Of a stretch of 64,000 nt of DNA, positions 36,837 through 44,025 are shown piece after piece (within the stretch, counting starts at the first letter, position 1; every line of letters begins with the position of its first letter). The stretch is from JALORV01 sp963703945 (GTDB taxonomy: Bacteria > Pseudomonadota > Gammaproteobacteria > Burkholderiales > Burkholderiaceae_F): the NCBI GenBank assembly GCA_963703945.1, contig CAVPGM010000025.1, forward strand, positions 1 to 64,000. The letters run 5' to 3'. The notes beneath the pieces are model-generated. The model saw nothing but the letters and a program-made list of their open reading frames with translations. It did not search any database and was not told the DNA's origin. The position numbers and the translations under genes were made by a program.

Positions 36837-37021
36837 AACCCGGGTTGTCCGGTTGTTGGCCGGGCGAGGCACAGTGGCCTTCCGGCGACGCGTCCTCGCG
36901 CCCGGCCGCGTAGCGCATTGCACAGAGCGGCGCCTGCACAGCGCCGTGATCCGCTCGGACGACAAGAGAACACGGGCGGCGACAGCGGGAAGAAGCCGGC
37001 ACGCGGAGCCGCATGAGCACG

Positions 37022-37945
37022 TCAAAGCGCACGCAAATCGATGCCTAGCTTCTGCAGAGTGGCAGCGGCCAGCGTCACTCTCTTTCGCTCGTAGTCATTC
37101 CACGCCGCCTGCGACCACTCGAGTCGTTCGATCGTGTTGCGCAGGTTGAAGCGTCCGGCCCGGATGTCCTTCTTGCCCGACAGGGCCTCCCACGGCAGCG
37201 GCATCGACACCGGTGCCCCTTCGCGTGCCCGCAACGAATACGCGCTGATCGCCGTCGCACCGCGTGCGTTGCGCAGGTAGTCAATGAAGATCTTGCCCGT
37301 GCGGCGCGCCTTGGCCATGCGGGCGGTGAAGCGCTCGGGGGCGACCGATTCGAGCCGCTGCGCAACGGCTTGCGTAAACGCCTTGATCGTGTCCCAGTCG
37401 CGGCTCGGCTTGATCGGCGCAACAATATGCAATCCCTTGCCGCCGGTCGTCTTCAGAAATCCGGTCAGCCCCAGATCGGCAATAAATCCGCGCATCAACC
37501 GCGCGGCGTCGACGAGCCGCTCCCAGGGCACATCCGGGTCCGGATCGAGGTCAAAGGTGACCCGGTCTGGACGTTCGATCCGATTCGCCGTCGACCCCCA
37601 GGTGTGAAATTCAATGGTCCCGAACTGCGCCAGCGCTGCGATGGCATCGAGGTCCGCCACCGCCACGTAGGTCTCGACTCCTGAACTCGTGGGCACGTCG
37701 ACCTTCCGGGTGCCCGCCGGCAGCCGGGTGACAACGTGTTTCTGGAAGAAGCACTCCTGCTGAATACCTTGCGGGCAGCGGACGATCGCGAGCGGACGAT
37801 CGCAGACGTGCTCCAGCATCGCCGGTGCAATCGCTTCGTAATAGCGGACGATTTCGAGCTTTGTTATTCGAGGCGACGGAAAGACGACCCGGTCCGGATG
37901 ACTGACCTTGATGCCGCCCTCTCCGGCCGCGCTCGATCTTCTCAT
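37022..37945 (-). CDS. ligD: LigD-type polymerase/primase domain protein (stand-alone)
   Basis: 307 aa from ATG 37945. The PolDom is complete: VSHPDRVVFPSPRITKLE, ECFFQKH, FHTWGSTANRIERPDRVTFDLDPDP with the catalytic DxD, and FLKTTGGKGLHI, KIFIDYLRNARGATA toward the end. In classical LigD this domain fills gaps with ribonucleotides at Ku-bound ends; here the nuclease and ATP-ligase domains are absent, so ligation must come from another gene outside the window. It follows the hydrophilic gene 37981-38316 by 35 bp and likely shares its sigma-54 promoter. Confidence 0.9.
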   Translation of the reverse strand: MRRSSAAGEGGIKVSHPDRVVFPSPRITKLEIVRYYEAIAPAMLEHVCDRPLAIVRCPQGIQQECFFQKHVVTRLPAGTRKVDVPTSSGVETYVAVADLDAIAALAQFGTIEFHTWGSTANRIERPDRVTFDLDPDPDVPWERLVDAARLMRGFIADLGLTGFLKTTGGKGLHIVAPIKPSRDWDTIKAFTQAVAQRLESVAPERFTARMAKARRTGKIFIDYLRNARGATAISAYSLRAREGAPVSMPLPWEALSGKKDIRAGRFNLRNTIERLEWSQAAWNDYERKRVTLAAATLQKLGIDLRAL

Positions 37946-37980
37946 TGCTGGCCGCGCGTGAATGCAATGCAAACGCTCGA

Positions 37981-38316
37981 TCAGCCGCCGCCACGACCTC
38001 CGGGCGTCAGGGTATCGGTGCCCGCACCACCCTGTGCGCTCGCGGCATCCGGGTCGATCGGGCTTTCGACCGATGAACGTTTGCCCCGCGCCGGCTCGGG
38101 CGTCGGCGAAGCGGCCGCGCCCTGCGATGCATCGTCCGTGCCTGCTCGATCGGTGACCACGTTGTCGCGCTGTCGGCGCTGCGCGTCGTCGACGCCGAGC
38201 CCTGATCGCCTGCCAGATCCGGAATCGCGACTCTGTTCCTGCGACGTGACATTGCGCTTCTGTTTCGGATGCTCTCGTTGACGCGAGGGGTTCTGCTCTT
38301 TGCTCTGCTTTGCCAT
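37981..38316 (-). CDS. Disordered hydrophilic 111-aa protein upstream of ligD
   Basis: ATG 38316 with AGGAGA 4 nt upstream. Low-complexity sequence rich in Gln, Arg, Ser, Asp and Gly (MAKQSKEQNPSRQ..., ending LTPGGRGGG), no motif. Operon with the LigD polymerase gene under a sigma-54 site. Could be a DNA- or end-binding accessory, but that is only inferred from position. Confidence 0.65.
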   Translation of the reverse strand: MAKQSKEQNPSRQREHPKQKRNVTSQEQSRDSGSGRRSGLGVDDAQRRQRDNVVTDRAGTDDASQGAAASPTPEPARGKRSSVESPIDPDAASAQGGAGTDTLTPGGRGGG

Positions 38317-38372
38317 GCCATCTCCTGATCTGGCTGCGAACCCTTGCCATGGTCGCCGAAATTGAATGAACT

Positions 38373-38386
38373 GCAAGCCCCGTACC
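38373..38386 (-). promoter_or_regulatory. Sigma-54 promoter of the 111-aa/ligD operon
   Basis: GGTACGGGGCTTGC on the minus strand; predicted start about 45 nt before ATG 38316. If real, an end-joining polymerase is under sigma-54 control. Confidence 0.62.
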
Positions 38387-38457
38387 CGATCGGCCCGTTC
38401 GCCGGGTATTTCCAGGCGCTCGCTCACGCGCGCCACTTGCGATAAATTGCCGATCGA

Positions 38458-39162
38458 GTGGACACAGTGACAAGCGACGCGTTTTCTTCCGACCCGCAAG
38501 CCGGTACGACCTGGTTTGCCCACACTGCAAAGGTCGATCGCCTGCCGTTGGTTGCGGCACTGGTCAACCGGTTCAACCACGACCTGCGCACACCGTTGAA
38601 CACCATGTCAGGCTGGACCCACCTGCTGCGCGAAAGCGCGAACGATCCCGCGCGGACCCGGCATATGTCGGAGGTGTTCGCACGCAACATTCGCGACGAG
38701 ACGGCGCTGCTGGAGGAATTCGTCGACGATGTCCGTTCGCTGCTGGACGGTTTGGTCTTCAATCCGGTTAGTGTTTCCGCCGATGTCCTGCTGACCGAGG
38801 CGACCGAACGCCTGACACCGATGCTGGACGTTCACGATGTCGAACTCGACCGATCAGGCACCGTTGAAGACACGCTGCTGACGGTGGACCGGTCACGCGC
38901 CACGCGACTGCTCTATCGCCTGCTGCTGGCCGCCGTGCGCCGCGCGCCGGCCGGCGTGACGGTCGTGCATCAGGTCGGCATTGCCCCGAAACAGTTCGCG
39001 ATGGAGATTGCCGCGCCCGCGCTGAAGGCGACCTTCGACGATGCATCTCTGCTCGATCTGCGTGTGGCAAGCGCGGTCACCTCGCAGCTCGGTGGCACGC
39101 TTGAGATCGCAGCCCCGGACCCGGGTTCGCGGTTCAGGTTGCGGCTGCCGAAGGCCGCGTGA
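38458..39162 (+). CDS. HisKA-domain protein with degenerate ATPase
   Basis: 234 aa from a GTG at 38458. The dimerisation/phospho-acceptor box FNHDLRTPLNTMSGWTHLL (about residue 39) is a good H-box. The region that should be the ATP-binding domain keeps its length and its final beta strands (LGGTLEIAAPDPGSRFRLRLP) but N-box, G1 and G2 are not recognisable. It may accept phosphate from another protein or act as a phosphatase/anti-kinase. No membrane segment or sensor. Overlaps the SGNH gene tail-to-tail by 29 bp. Confidence 0.7.
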   Translation: MDTVTSDAFSSDPQAGTTWFAHTAKVDRLPLVAALVNRFNHDLRTPLNTMSGWTHLLRESANDPARTRHMSEVFARNIRDETALLEEFVDDVRSLLDGLVFNPVSVSADVLLTEATERLTPMLDVHDVELDRSGTVEDTLLTVDRSRATRLLYRLLLAAVRRAPAGVTVVHQVGIAPKQFAMEIAAPALKATFDDASLLDLRVASAVTSQLGGTLEIAAPDPGSRFRLRLPKAA

Positions 39163-39922
39163 CTTCCAGCCGAGCGGCCAGCGTTCCCGCCAGCCGCGTC
39201 CGGCGCTTGAGCACCGAATAGCAGTATTCGTAAGCGGCGGCGGTCGGATGCAGGCCATCCTCCGCGAAGAACAGTTCGCGCTGTTGCAGGAACTGATTGC
39301 GTGACGGCGCGACGGTGAAGTTGACCAGACGGACGCGCTGCCGCCGGCACGTGGTGGTGAAGACCTCTCGAACCCGCACCGAACGTCGCGCGAGTATCAG
39401 GTTGAGCGGCCAGCCGAAGATGGGTGCTCCGCTGACGTTCGCGCTGCTGACCACGATGACCAGGGAGGTCATTTCCCTGGCGCGCGTGATGGCGGCTTCG
39501 AGCGCGATGCGCAGGCGGTCGTATCGTGTGCCATAGATCACATCGTTGCCTCCGGTCGCGATCAGTATCGCGTCGAAGCGACCGATTGCCGTGTCGAGCT
39601 GCCCAGGCACCGAGGCTGTGCGCGCCCCCAGTTCCGCACGGTTTTCGATCGAAGCGTCGGGAAACTCGCGAGCCAGCCGACCCGCGACCGTATCGTCGGA
39701 GCAATCGGTGCCAAGCCCGACCGCCGTGCTGTCGCCGACGATCAGCAGCCGGCGTGATGGATTGGGCAGCGGTCGTTCATACCGTCGTGCACGTTCGGCG
39801 TAGCGGTAGGCCCGCTTGACCTGGCGGGCGAAATCGACGGCTCGCGCGGTGGCCACGCCCAGCAGAGCCCCGACAAGGCAGCTTGTGACGCTGGACCAGA
39901 CATCGGAGTCCGTTTCCTTCAT
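39134..39922 (-). CDS. SGNH/GDSL-type hydrolase
   Basis: 262 aa. Block I IVGDSTAVGLG with the nucleophile Ser, block III IATGGNDVIYG, and block V EDGLHPTAAAYEY with the Asp/His. An N-terminal hydrophobic stretch (CLVGALLGVATARAV) probably anchors it at the membrane. Esterase or lipase acting on lipids or envelope glycans. A sigma-54-like site lies so close to the ATG that a downstream start may be used. Confidence 0.85.
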   Translation of the reverse strand: MKETDSDVWSSVTSCLVGALLGVATARAVDFARQVKRAYRYAERARRYERPLPNPSRRLLIVGDSTAVGLGTDCSDDTVAGRLAREFPDASIENRAELGARTASVPGQLDTAIGRFDAILIATGGNDVIYGTRYDRLRIALEAAITRAREMTSLVIVVSSANVSGAPIFGWPLNLILARRSVRVREVFTTTCRRQRVRLVNFTVAPSRNQFLQQRELFFAEDGLHPTAAAYEYCYSVLKRRTRLAGTLAARLEVTRPSAAAT

Positions 39923-39934
39923 GCCGATGCCTAA

Positions 39935-39948
39935 GCATATGGCGTGCC
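39935..39948 (-). promoter_or_regulatory. Sigma-54-like site at the SGNH gene start
   Basis: GGCACGCCATATGC, one mismatch in the -12 (ATGC). Predicted start falls on the annotated ATG (39922), which would mean a leaderless message or a later start. Shares a 16-bp block with 47325-47342. Confidence 0.4.
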
Positions 39949-40032
39949 CCGGTATGGCTGACCGCCACGGTGCACTCTGCTCTGTAGCGTGAAGAGAAGC
40001 TGCGGCGCAGGACCCTTCCCGCGCTGCAGCGG

Positions 40033-40447
40033 TCAGTCCTCACGAGGCAGGGCACGCAGCCGTTCGAGTGCGCTGACGCCGTCGCCGATGCATCGACGCA
40101 CGAGCGCTTCGATCTCGGACGGCAGTTCGCGCGTCGAGCGCATCGCGGAAGCAGATCAGCGTGCTGCACTCGATCGCTTCCCAGATCGAATCGACGTCGG
40201 CATGCCGGTGCAGCGCTTCGCCAGGCATGTCCGGCGCACCGCCATCGATGAATGCAAGGTGGCATCCGCTGCGCTCGAGCTCGCTGGCGGCACCGCGATA
40301 GCTCGCAGCCCGCTCCTGCAGGAGCAATCTCAGCGACTCCCGCGGTGCGCCCTGCGCCAGTTGCACGGCCAGGCGTTCGGTGTCCCTGCATGCGGCGAGG
40401 ACGCGACTGAGCAGCGCCTCGCTGGATTCATGGTGAATGTCGAGCAT
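40033..40447 (-). CDS. DUF2383/PA2169-type four-helix protein, one +1 shift
   Basis: ATG 40447 after GGGGAG. Helical protein: SRVLAACRDTERLAVQLAQ, ESLRLLLQERAASYRGAA, then GALHR-like EALHRHADVDS. One extra base near 40145 shifts the frame; the corrected end reads RELPSEIEALVRRCIGD and ALERLRALPRED with a TGA at 40033, total 137 aa. PA2169-like proteins have a ferritin-like bundle and are made under stress or in biofilms; activity unknown. Confidence 0.75.
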
Positions 40448-40482
40448 CACGACGCTCCCCTCGCGACTTGTTCCCGACGGCA

Positions 40483-40496
40483 GCAGCCGGCGTACC
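40483..40496 (-). promoter_or_regulatory. Sigma-54-like site before the DUF2383 gene
   Basis: GGTACGCCGGCTGC, two deviations from the strict consensus; predicted start about 25 nt before ATG 40447. Confidence 0.4.
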
Positions 40497-40571
40497 CGCG
40501 GCCGGCCGTCGGATCGTTCAGGCGAGTCGACACGATGGCTACGGTTACCCTCACGGTGTGACCAATGCCCG

Positions 40572-41387
40572 CTAACCGCCCTGGGCAGGCTTGTTGGAAT
40601 AACTCGGTCGACTGATCGCGTCGGGTCGCTCGGCGCCGCCCTTGTCCATCGCGTTGCCGGTACCCGGATCGGTGACACCGTTTCCTGTCGCTCCCGCCGC
40701 ATTCGCCAGCCTCAAGCGGTCGGCCGGGACACCGACCTGCCTGGCGAGTGCCTGCGCCTGCTGCAGATGCCCACGCAGATGCGGCAGCGTCTGTTCCGCG
40801 AACGACTTCAGCTGCGCATCGCTGGCGGAGCGCGAGGTCTGCTCGAACGACGCAACAGCCTGCTGGTGGGCGGCGACGCCGACCTGGGCTGCATATTCGC
40901 GGTCGAATTCGCGTCCGCTGAGGACGCGCAGCCGCTCGAGGTCGGCCGAATTCTCGGCGTTCATCGACATCATGACGGTGATGCCGGCGCCCCGCGCGAT
41001 TGCACGCAGCTGCTCGTTGGTCTCGCTGTGGTCGTCGACCATGCGCTCAGCGAACGTGCGCACTGCAGGGTTCTGGGTCTTTTCGAGCGCCATTTTGCCC
41101 GCCTCGACCTCGAAGGTGTCATTGCTGGCTGCGGTCATCACGAAATCGCGGCCAGCTGCAGCCATCGCGGGTACTGACGGAGCCGCGGGGGACGTGGCCC
41201 CGCCCGGGGATGGCGCCGTCGATGCCGGTGCCGCGCTTGCCGCAGCGGAAGGCGCGTCGCTGCCGGGTGCTCTCGTCGTGCTTCCGGCTGCCTCACGATC
41301 GCGATCGCCGCAGGCGCAGAGCATCAGTGCCGCGGCGACAGCAGCCGCCATGACGGCTCGGTGAATTGATCCGATCGGTAACTTCAT
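40572..41387 (-). CDS. DUF4142 lipoprotein
   Basis: 271 aa from ATG 41387 (AAAGGA 7 nt upstream). Lipobox LCAC at about residue 24, an Ala/Pro/Ser linker of 50 residues, then the DUF4142 ferritin-like helices: FVMTAASNDTFEVEAGKMAL, NPAVRTFAERMVDDHS, LPHLRGHLQQAQAL. Metal ligands of ferritins are not conserved. The protein is thought to sit in the periplasm; function unknown. The gene is preceded, in frame, by a fragment of a PA2169-like gene. Confidence 0.85.
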   Translation of the reverse strand: MKLPIGSIHRAVMAAAVAAALMLCACGDRDREAAGSTTRAPGSDAPSAAASAAPASTAPSPGGATSPAAPSVPAMAAAGRDFVMTAASNDTFEVEAGKMALEKTQNPAVRTFAERMVDDHSETNEQLRAIARGAGITVMMSMNAENSADLERLRVLSGREFDREYAAQVGVAAHQQAVASFEQTSRSASDAQLKSFAEQTLPHLRGHLQQAQALARQVGVPADRLRLANAAGATGNGVTDPGTGNAMDKGGAERPDAISRPSYSNKPAQGG

Positions 41388-41403
41388 GCTGATCCTTTCA
41401 GCC

Positions 41404-41502
41404 GAACTGGCATGTTCGGCGCAGGTCTTGATTCCGTATTCGCCGTCCTTGCAGTTTTCGACAAGGTTCATTGAGGGTCTCGGTCAGGTGTTTGCGGTCC
41501 AT
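41404..41502 (-). pseudogene. N-terminal remnant of a PA2169/DUF2383 gene
   Basis: From ATG 41502 the frame reads MDRKHLTETLN, then after one extra base NLVENCKDGEYGIKTCAEHA, the characteristic start of PA2169 proteins. It stops being family-like after about 35 residues and continues in frame into the DUF4142 gene at 41387. The remaining ~110 residues of the family are gone. Confidence 0.7.
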
Positions 41503-41619
41503 GGGGCCGTACTCCGTACTGTGATGAGGGGAATGGTGCTCGGATGGCGAATGCGCACCGCTCGGCGCACATCTCAGGAAATCGCACTGACCTTCCGGAC
41601 GCCGGAACTCTGTGTTGTG

Positions 41620-41633
41620 GCAGACGCCATGCC
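41620..41633 (-). promoter_or_regulatory. Sigma-54-like site before the PA2169 remnant/DUF4142
   Basis: GGCATGGCGTCTGC, two mismatches; about 105 nt ahead of 41502. Weak on its own, supported by neighbours of the same type. Confidence 0.3.
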
Positions 41634-41642
41634 CGCGGTGCC

Positions 41643-41656
41643 GGCACTGCTTTTGC
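41643..41656 (+). promoter_or_regulatory. Sigma-54 promoter before the glycosyltransferase remnant
   Basis: GGCACTGCTTTTGC, full consensus. The predicted start (about 41668) coincides with the ATG at 41670, so either the message is leaderless or translation starts later. Confidence 0.5.
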
Positions 41657-41669
41657 AATACAGGCAGCG

Positions 41670-42122
41670 ATGACCGTCGAATCACTCCCGCTTCGAGGCG
41701 CCGGCGAAGCCCGGCGCTCGACCGATGCGCAGCCGCACCTGGTCGATGTGACGACGTACTGGAGCACCGCCGGAGGTGGCGTCGCGCGCTACTTGCGCGA
41801 CAAGCGCCGCTACGCGGCGATGCGCGCCGGATGGCGGCACACCTGGGTTGTGCCGGGAGATTGCGAGGCACCGGACCGGAGTGTCGGTGGCATTCGCATT
41901 CCGCTGAGCGGCGGTTACCGGTTTCCATTGCTGCGCGGTCGTGTCGCCCACCTTCTGGCGCGCCTGCAGCCGGACCTGATCGAGGTAGGAGATCCGTTCC
42001 GACTCGCGTGGGCCGGGCTCGATCAGGAAGCGACGCTCAGGCAGCTGTTCGCCCGGTACGCAGCGCTGCGTGCGATGAGCACGTGGTCCGATCGAGCCAT
42101 CGGAGGGCTGCGCCTTGCGTGA
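41670..42122 (+). pseudogene. Glycosyltransferase with large internal deletion
   Basis: 150 aa. Residues about 27-110 look like the N-terminal Rossmann part of a family-4 glycosyltransferase (VDVTTYWSTAGGGVARYL, HTWVVPGDCEA, LQPDLIEVGDPFRLAWAGLD). It then jumps directly to a short helical end (EATLRQLFARYAALR) like the C-terminus of such enzymes; about 230 residues including the nucleotide-sugar site are missing. It overlaps the deacetylase gene as intact pairs do. No activity expected. Confidence 0.6.
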
Positions 42123-42915
42123 ACGGCTGCATCTCTGTGTGTCGCTGCACGATGTCGCACCGGCCACATGGCTGTCGTGCCAGAGAGTTCTCGCGGCTGT
42201 GCGGGAAGTGGTGGACGTCCCCGTCACGCTGCTCGTCGTCCCCGCTTATTTCGGTCAATGCTCGGCGCTCGCGCCCGGGCTTCGTCGACGCCATGTCGGA
42301 GCAACTGGCCCTGGGCGACGAACTGGCTCTGCATGGCGACTTCCACCAGGATCTGGGAACCCCGGTGTCTGCACTCGACCGGCCGAGGCGCCGGGTCTAC
42401 ACCGCAGGCGAAGGCGAGTTCTGGATCTCGGCGAGAGCGAGGCATTCGAGCGGCTGCTGCTGGGGCACCGCTGGTTCCGCGCCGACGGCTGGCCGCTTGC
42501 CGGTTTCGTACCTCCCGCCTGGCTGTCGGGGTCGGGTGCCTGGAAAGCGGTGCACGCCTTTCCGGCCATCCGGTACGTCACCACGTTCTCGCATATCCAC
42601 GCAATGCAGACCGGCATTTCGCCGCATGCTCCCTGGCCTGACCTTCAGTGTGCGGGCTCCATGGCGCCGGGCGCTCTCGCTGGTCTGGTCCAACCTGGCG
42701 CTTCGCCGCTGTCGCGCCCCGGTCGTGCGCGCTCGCGTTGCATCCACGCGATGCGGCATACACCGCGATTCGCCGCGCGTGGCAGGGCAGACTGGAGTCG
42801 CTGCTGCGCGAGCGCGGACGCTGTCACCAAGGCTGATTTCGTCACCCGGTTCATGCCTCAGCGACCTGAGCCCGCGCGCGCGAGGCGTTACCCCGGTCGT
42901 GCGATCGCCCATTGA
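42115..42915 (+). pseudogene. Polysaccharide deacetylase-like (DUF2334) gene, several frameshifts
   Basis: From a TTG at 42115: LHLCVSLHDVAPATW with the metal-binding HD pair, TLLVVPAYF; next frame MSEQLALGDELALHGDFHQD; then FERLLLGHRWFRADGWPLAGFVPPAWLS; then WSNLALRRCRAPVVRA and LALHPRDAAYTAIRRAWQG; and TKADFVTRF at the end. Breaks near 42280, 42430, 42625, 42740 and 42815. The order matches DUF2334 deacetylases. It sits behind a glycosyltransferase remnant, so the glycan pathway appears dead or misread. Confidence 0.65.
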
Positions 42916-43024
42916 CGGCCAGTGAAAGCCTGTGGTGAAAGATTTGCCGCAAGACGTTCGTGTGACCTGGGGAAGATCGGCGCCGATGTCGTGCGGCGTC
43001 TCTGAAAGAGACTGAATCCAGGTC

Positions 43025-43038
43025 GGCACGGCACTTGC
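43025..43038 (+). promoter_or_regulatory. Sigma-54 promoter of a putative small RNA
   Basis: GGCACGGCACTTGC followed by TTTT. Sixteen or more bases around it are identical to the site before rpoN at 49955. No gene follows on the plus strand; a terminator lies 93 bp downstream. Confidence 0.7.
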
Positions 43039-43049
43039 TTTTCAATTCC

Positions 43050-43158
43050 GCAACCCATCGTCCTGGAACGTAGGTTGTTCGGTGCTCGACCCTTCCCCCT
43101 TCCCTCCCCACGACGTCGGCACCGGTTCCCAGCCCCGCCACAAGGCGGGGCTCTTTCT
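43050..43158 (+). ncRNA. Candidate sigma-54-dependent small RNA, about 110 nt
   Basis: The interval between a full-consensus sigma-54 promoter (43025-43038) and a perfect intrinsic terminator (43131-43158) has no ATG-started frame of note and the next annotated gene faces the other way. It includes a pyrimidine-rich stretch (ACCCTTCCCCCTTCCCTCCCC, split CCCTTCCCCC/TTCCCTCCCC) that could pair with G-rich Shine-Dalgarno sequences. The 5' end would be near 43050. Alternatively the terminator merely ends the deacetylase transcript. Confidence 0.5.
43131..43158 (+). terminator. Rho-independent terminator
   Basis: AGCCCCGCC-ACAA-GGCGGGGCT, a 9-bp perfect stem, followed by CTTTCTTT. Oriented for the plus strand; no T-run on the other side. 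Confidence 0.85.
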
Positions 43159-43179
43159 TTCCTGCGTTGCTGCTGCAGC

Positions 43180-43611
43180 CTAGTACAGCGCGAGCAGCAG
43201 GGATGCCGTTGCCGCTCCGATGGCCGCACCCGCAGCGACGTCGCTCGGATTGTGCAGGCCGAGCGCCACGCGCGACAGGGCGATCAAAACGCCGACAGGC
43301 ACGAACACCCACACGGTCGGCGGTAGTAAACGCCGAGGATGATCGTGAATGCGGTCGCATGCAGTGCATGCCCCCCAAAAGGGAAGCTGAACTGGTCGAT
43401 TTCGCGACCGCATGCACGGATGTCAGGGCACAGGGCACTTCACGAACGGCCGGGGTCGTCCCATCCGGCCCTTCAGCCAGAGGTAAAGCGTCAGATTGGC
43501 CACTCCCGCCATCAGCATCTGCGCCGCGAAATCGCGACCCTCGGTTCCGCCGGCGAGTCCCAGTCCCGTGATGATCACGTACCAGAAGCTGCCGTCGCCG
43601 AGCCAGCTCAC
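43180..43611 (-). pseudogene. PAP2-family phosphatase, frameshifted and N-truncated
   Basis: Three frames in order give SWLGDGSFWYVIITGLGLAG, KGRMGRPRPF (motif C1, KX6RP), SFPFGGHALHATAF (C2) and SRVALGLHNPSDV (C3 with catalytic His), ending at 43180. Breaks near 43432 and 43330. All three phosphatase motifs survive if the shifts are sequence errors. The first membrane helix is missing; a GTG at 43611 is the only start seen. Lipid phosphatase acting on undecaprenyl or phosphatidate phosphates is likely. Confidence 0.7.
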
Positions 43612-43709
43612 GCCCGCGCGGTACAGCAGTCAGTGCCCGATACTGCGAAGCGCGGTGGACGCACTGCGCCCATCGGCGATCGCGCTCTGCCCAGATCGTG
43701 CGCTGGATG

Positions 43710-43902
43710 CTATGAGGCATAGGCCGGCGCCGCACGTGCCAAGGCGGGCCCGCACCCGCCCATGGCCTCTTCGTACTGACCGACGATGACTTCCCACGAG
43801 GCTGCGATGGCGGCGCGGCGCGCGGCCGCACGCATAGCGCTCGCTTGTGTCAGTTCCGTTGAGTTCTGGCGGGTAAGTCTCAGTGACGAAAGCGATGCGC
43901 AC
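43710..43902 (-). pseudogene. End fragments of a second glycosyltransferase
   Basis: A GTG at 43902 opens RIAFVTETYPPELNGT, an unmistakable family-4 glycosyltransferase N-terminus, which after 17 residues passes (with a frame change) to ARRAAIAASWEVIVGQYEEAM, like the C-terminal helix of the same class, ending at 43710. More than 300 residues are missing. Same kind of loss as in the remnant at 41670-42122. Confidence 0.55.
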
Positions 43903-44025
43903 GAAGCATCTGACAGCAACGCCGGTGCCCGACGTCAGGCTTGCGAAACGGTCGTGCCGCACAGCGCATAGAAGACGATCGACCTCTGCCGCGGACGTCG
44001 ACGCGCAGGTCGTCAGGGATCTGCT

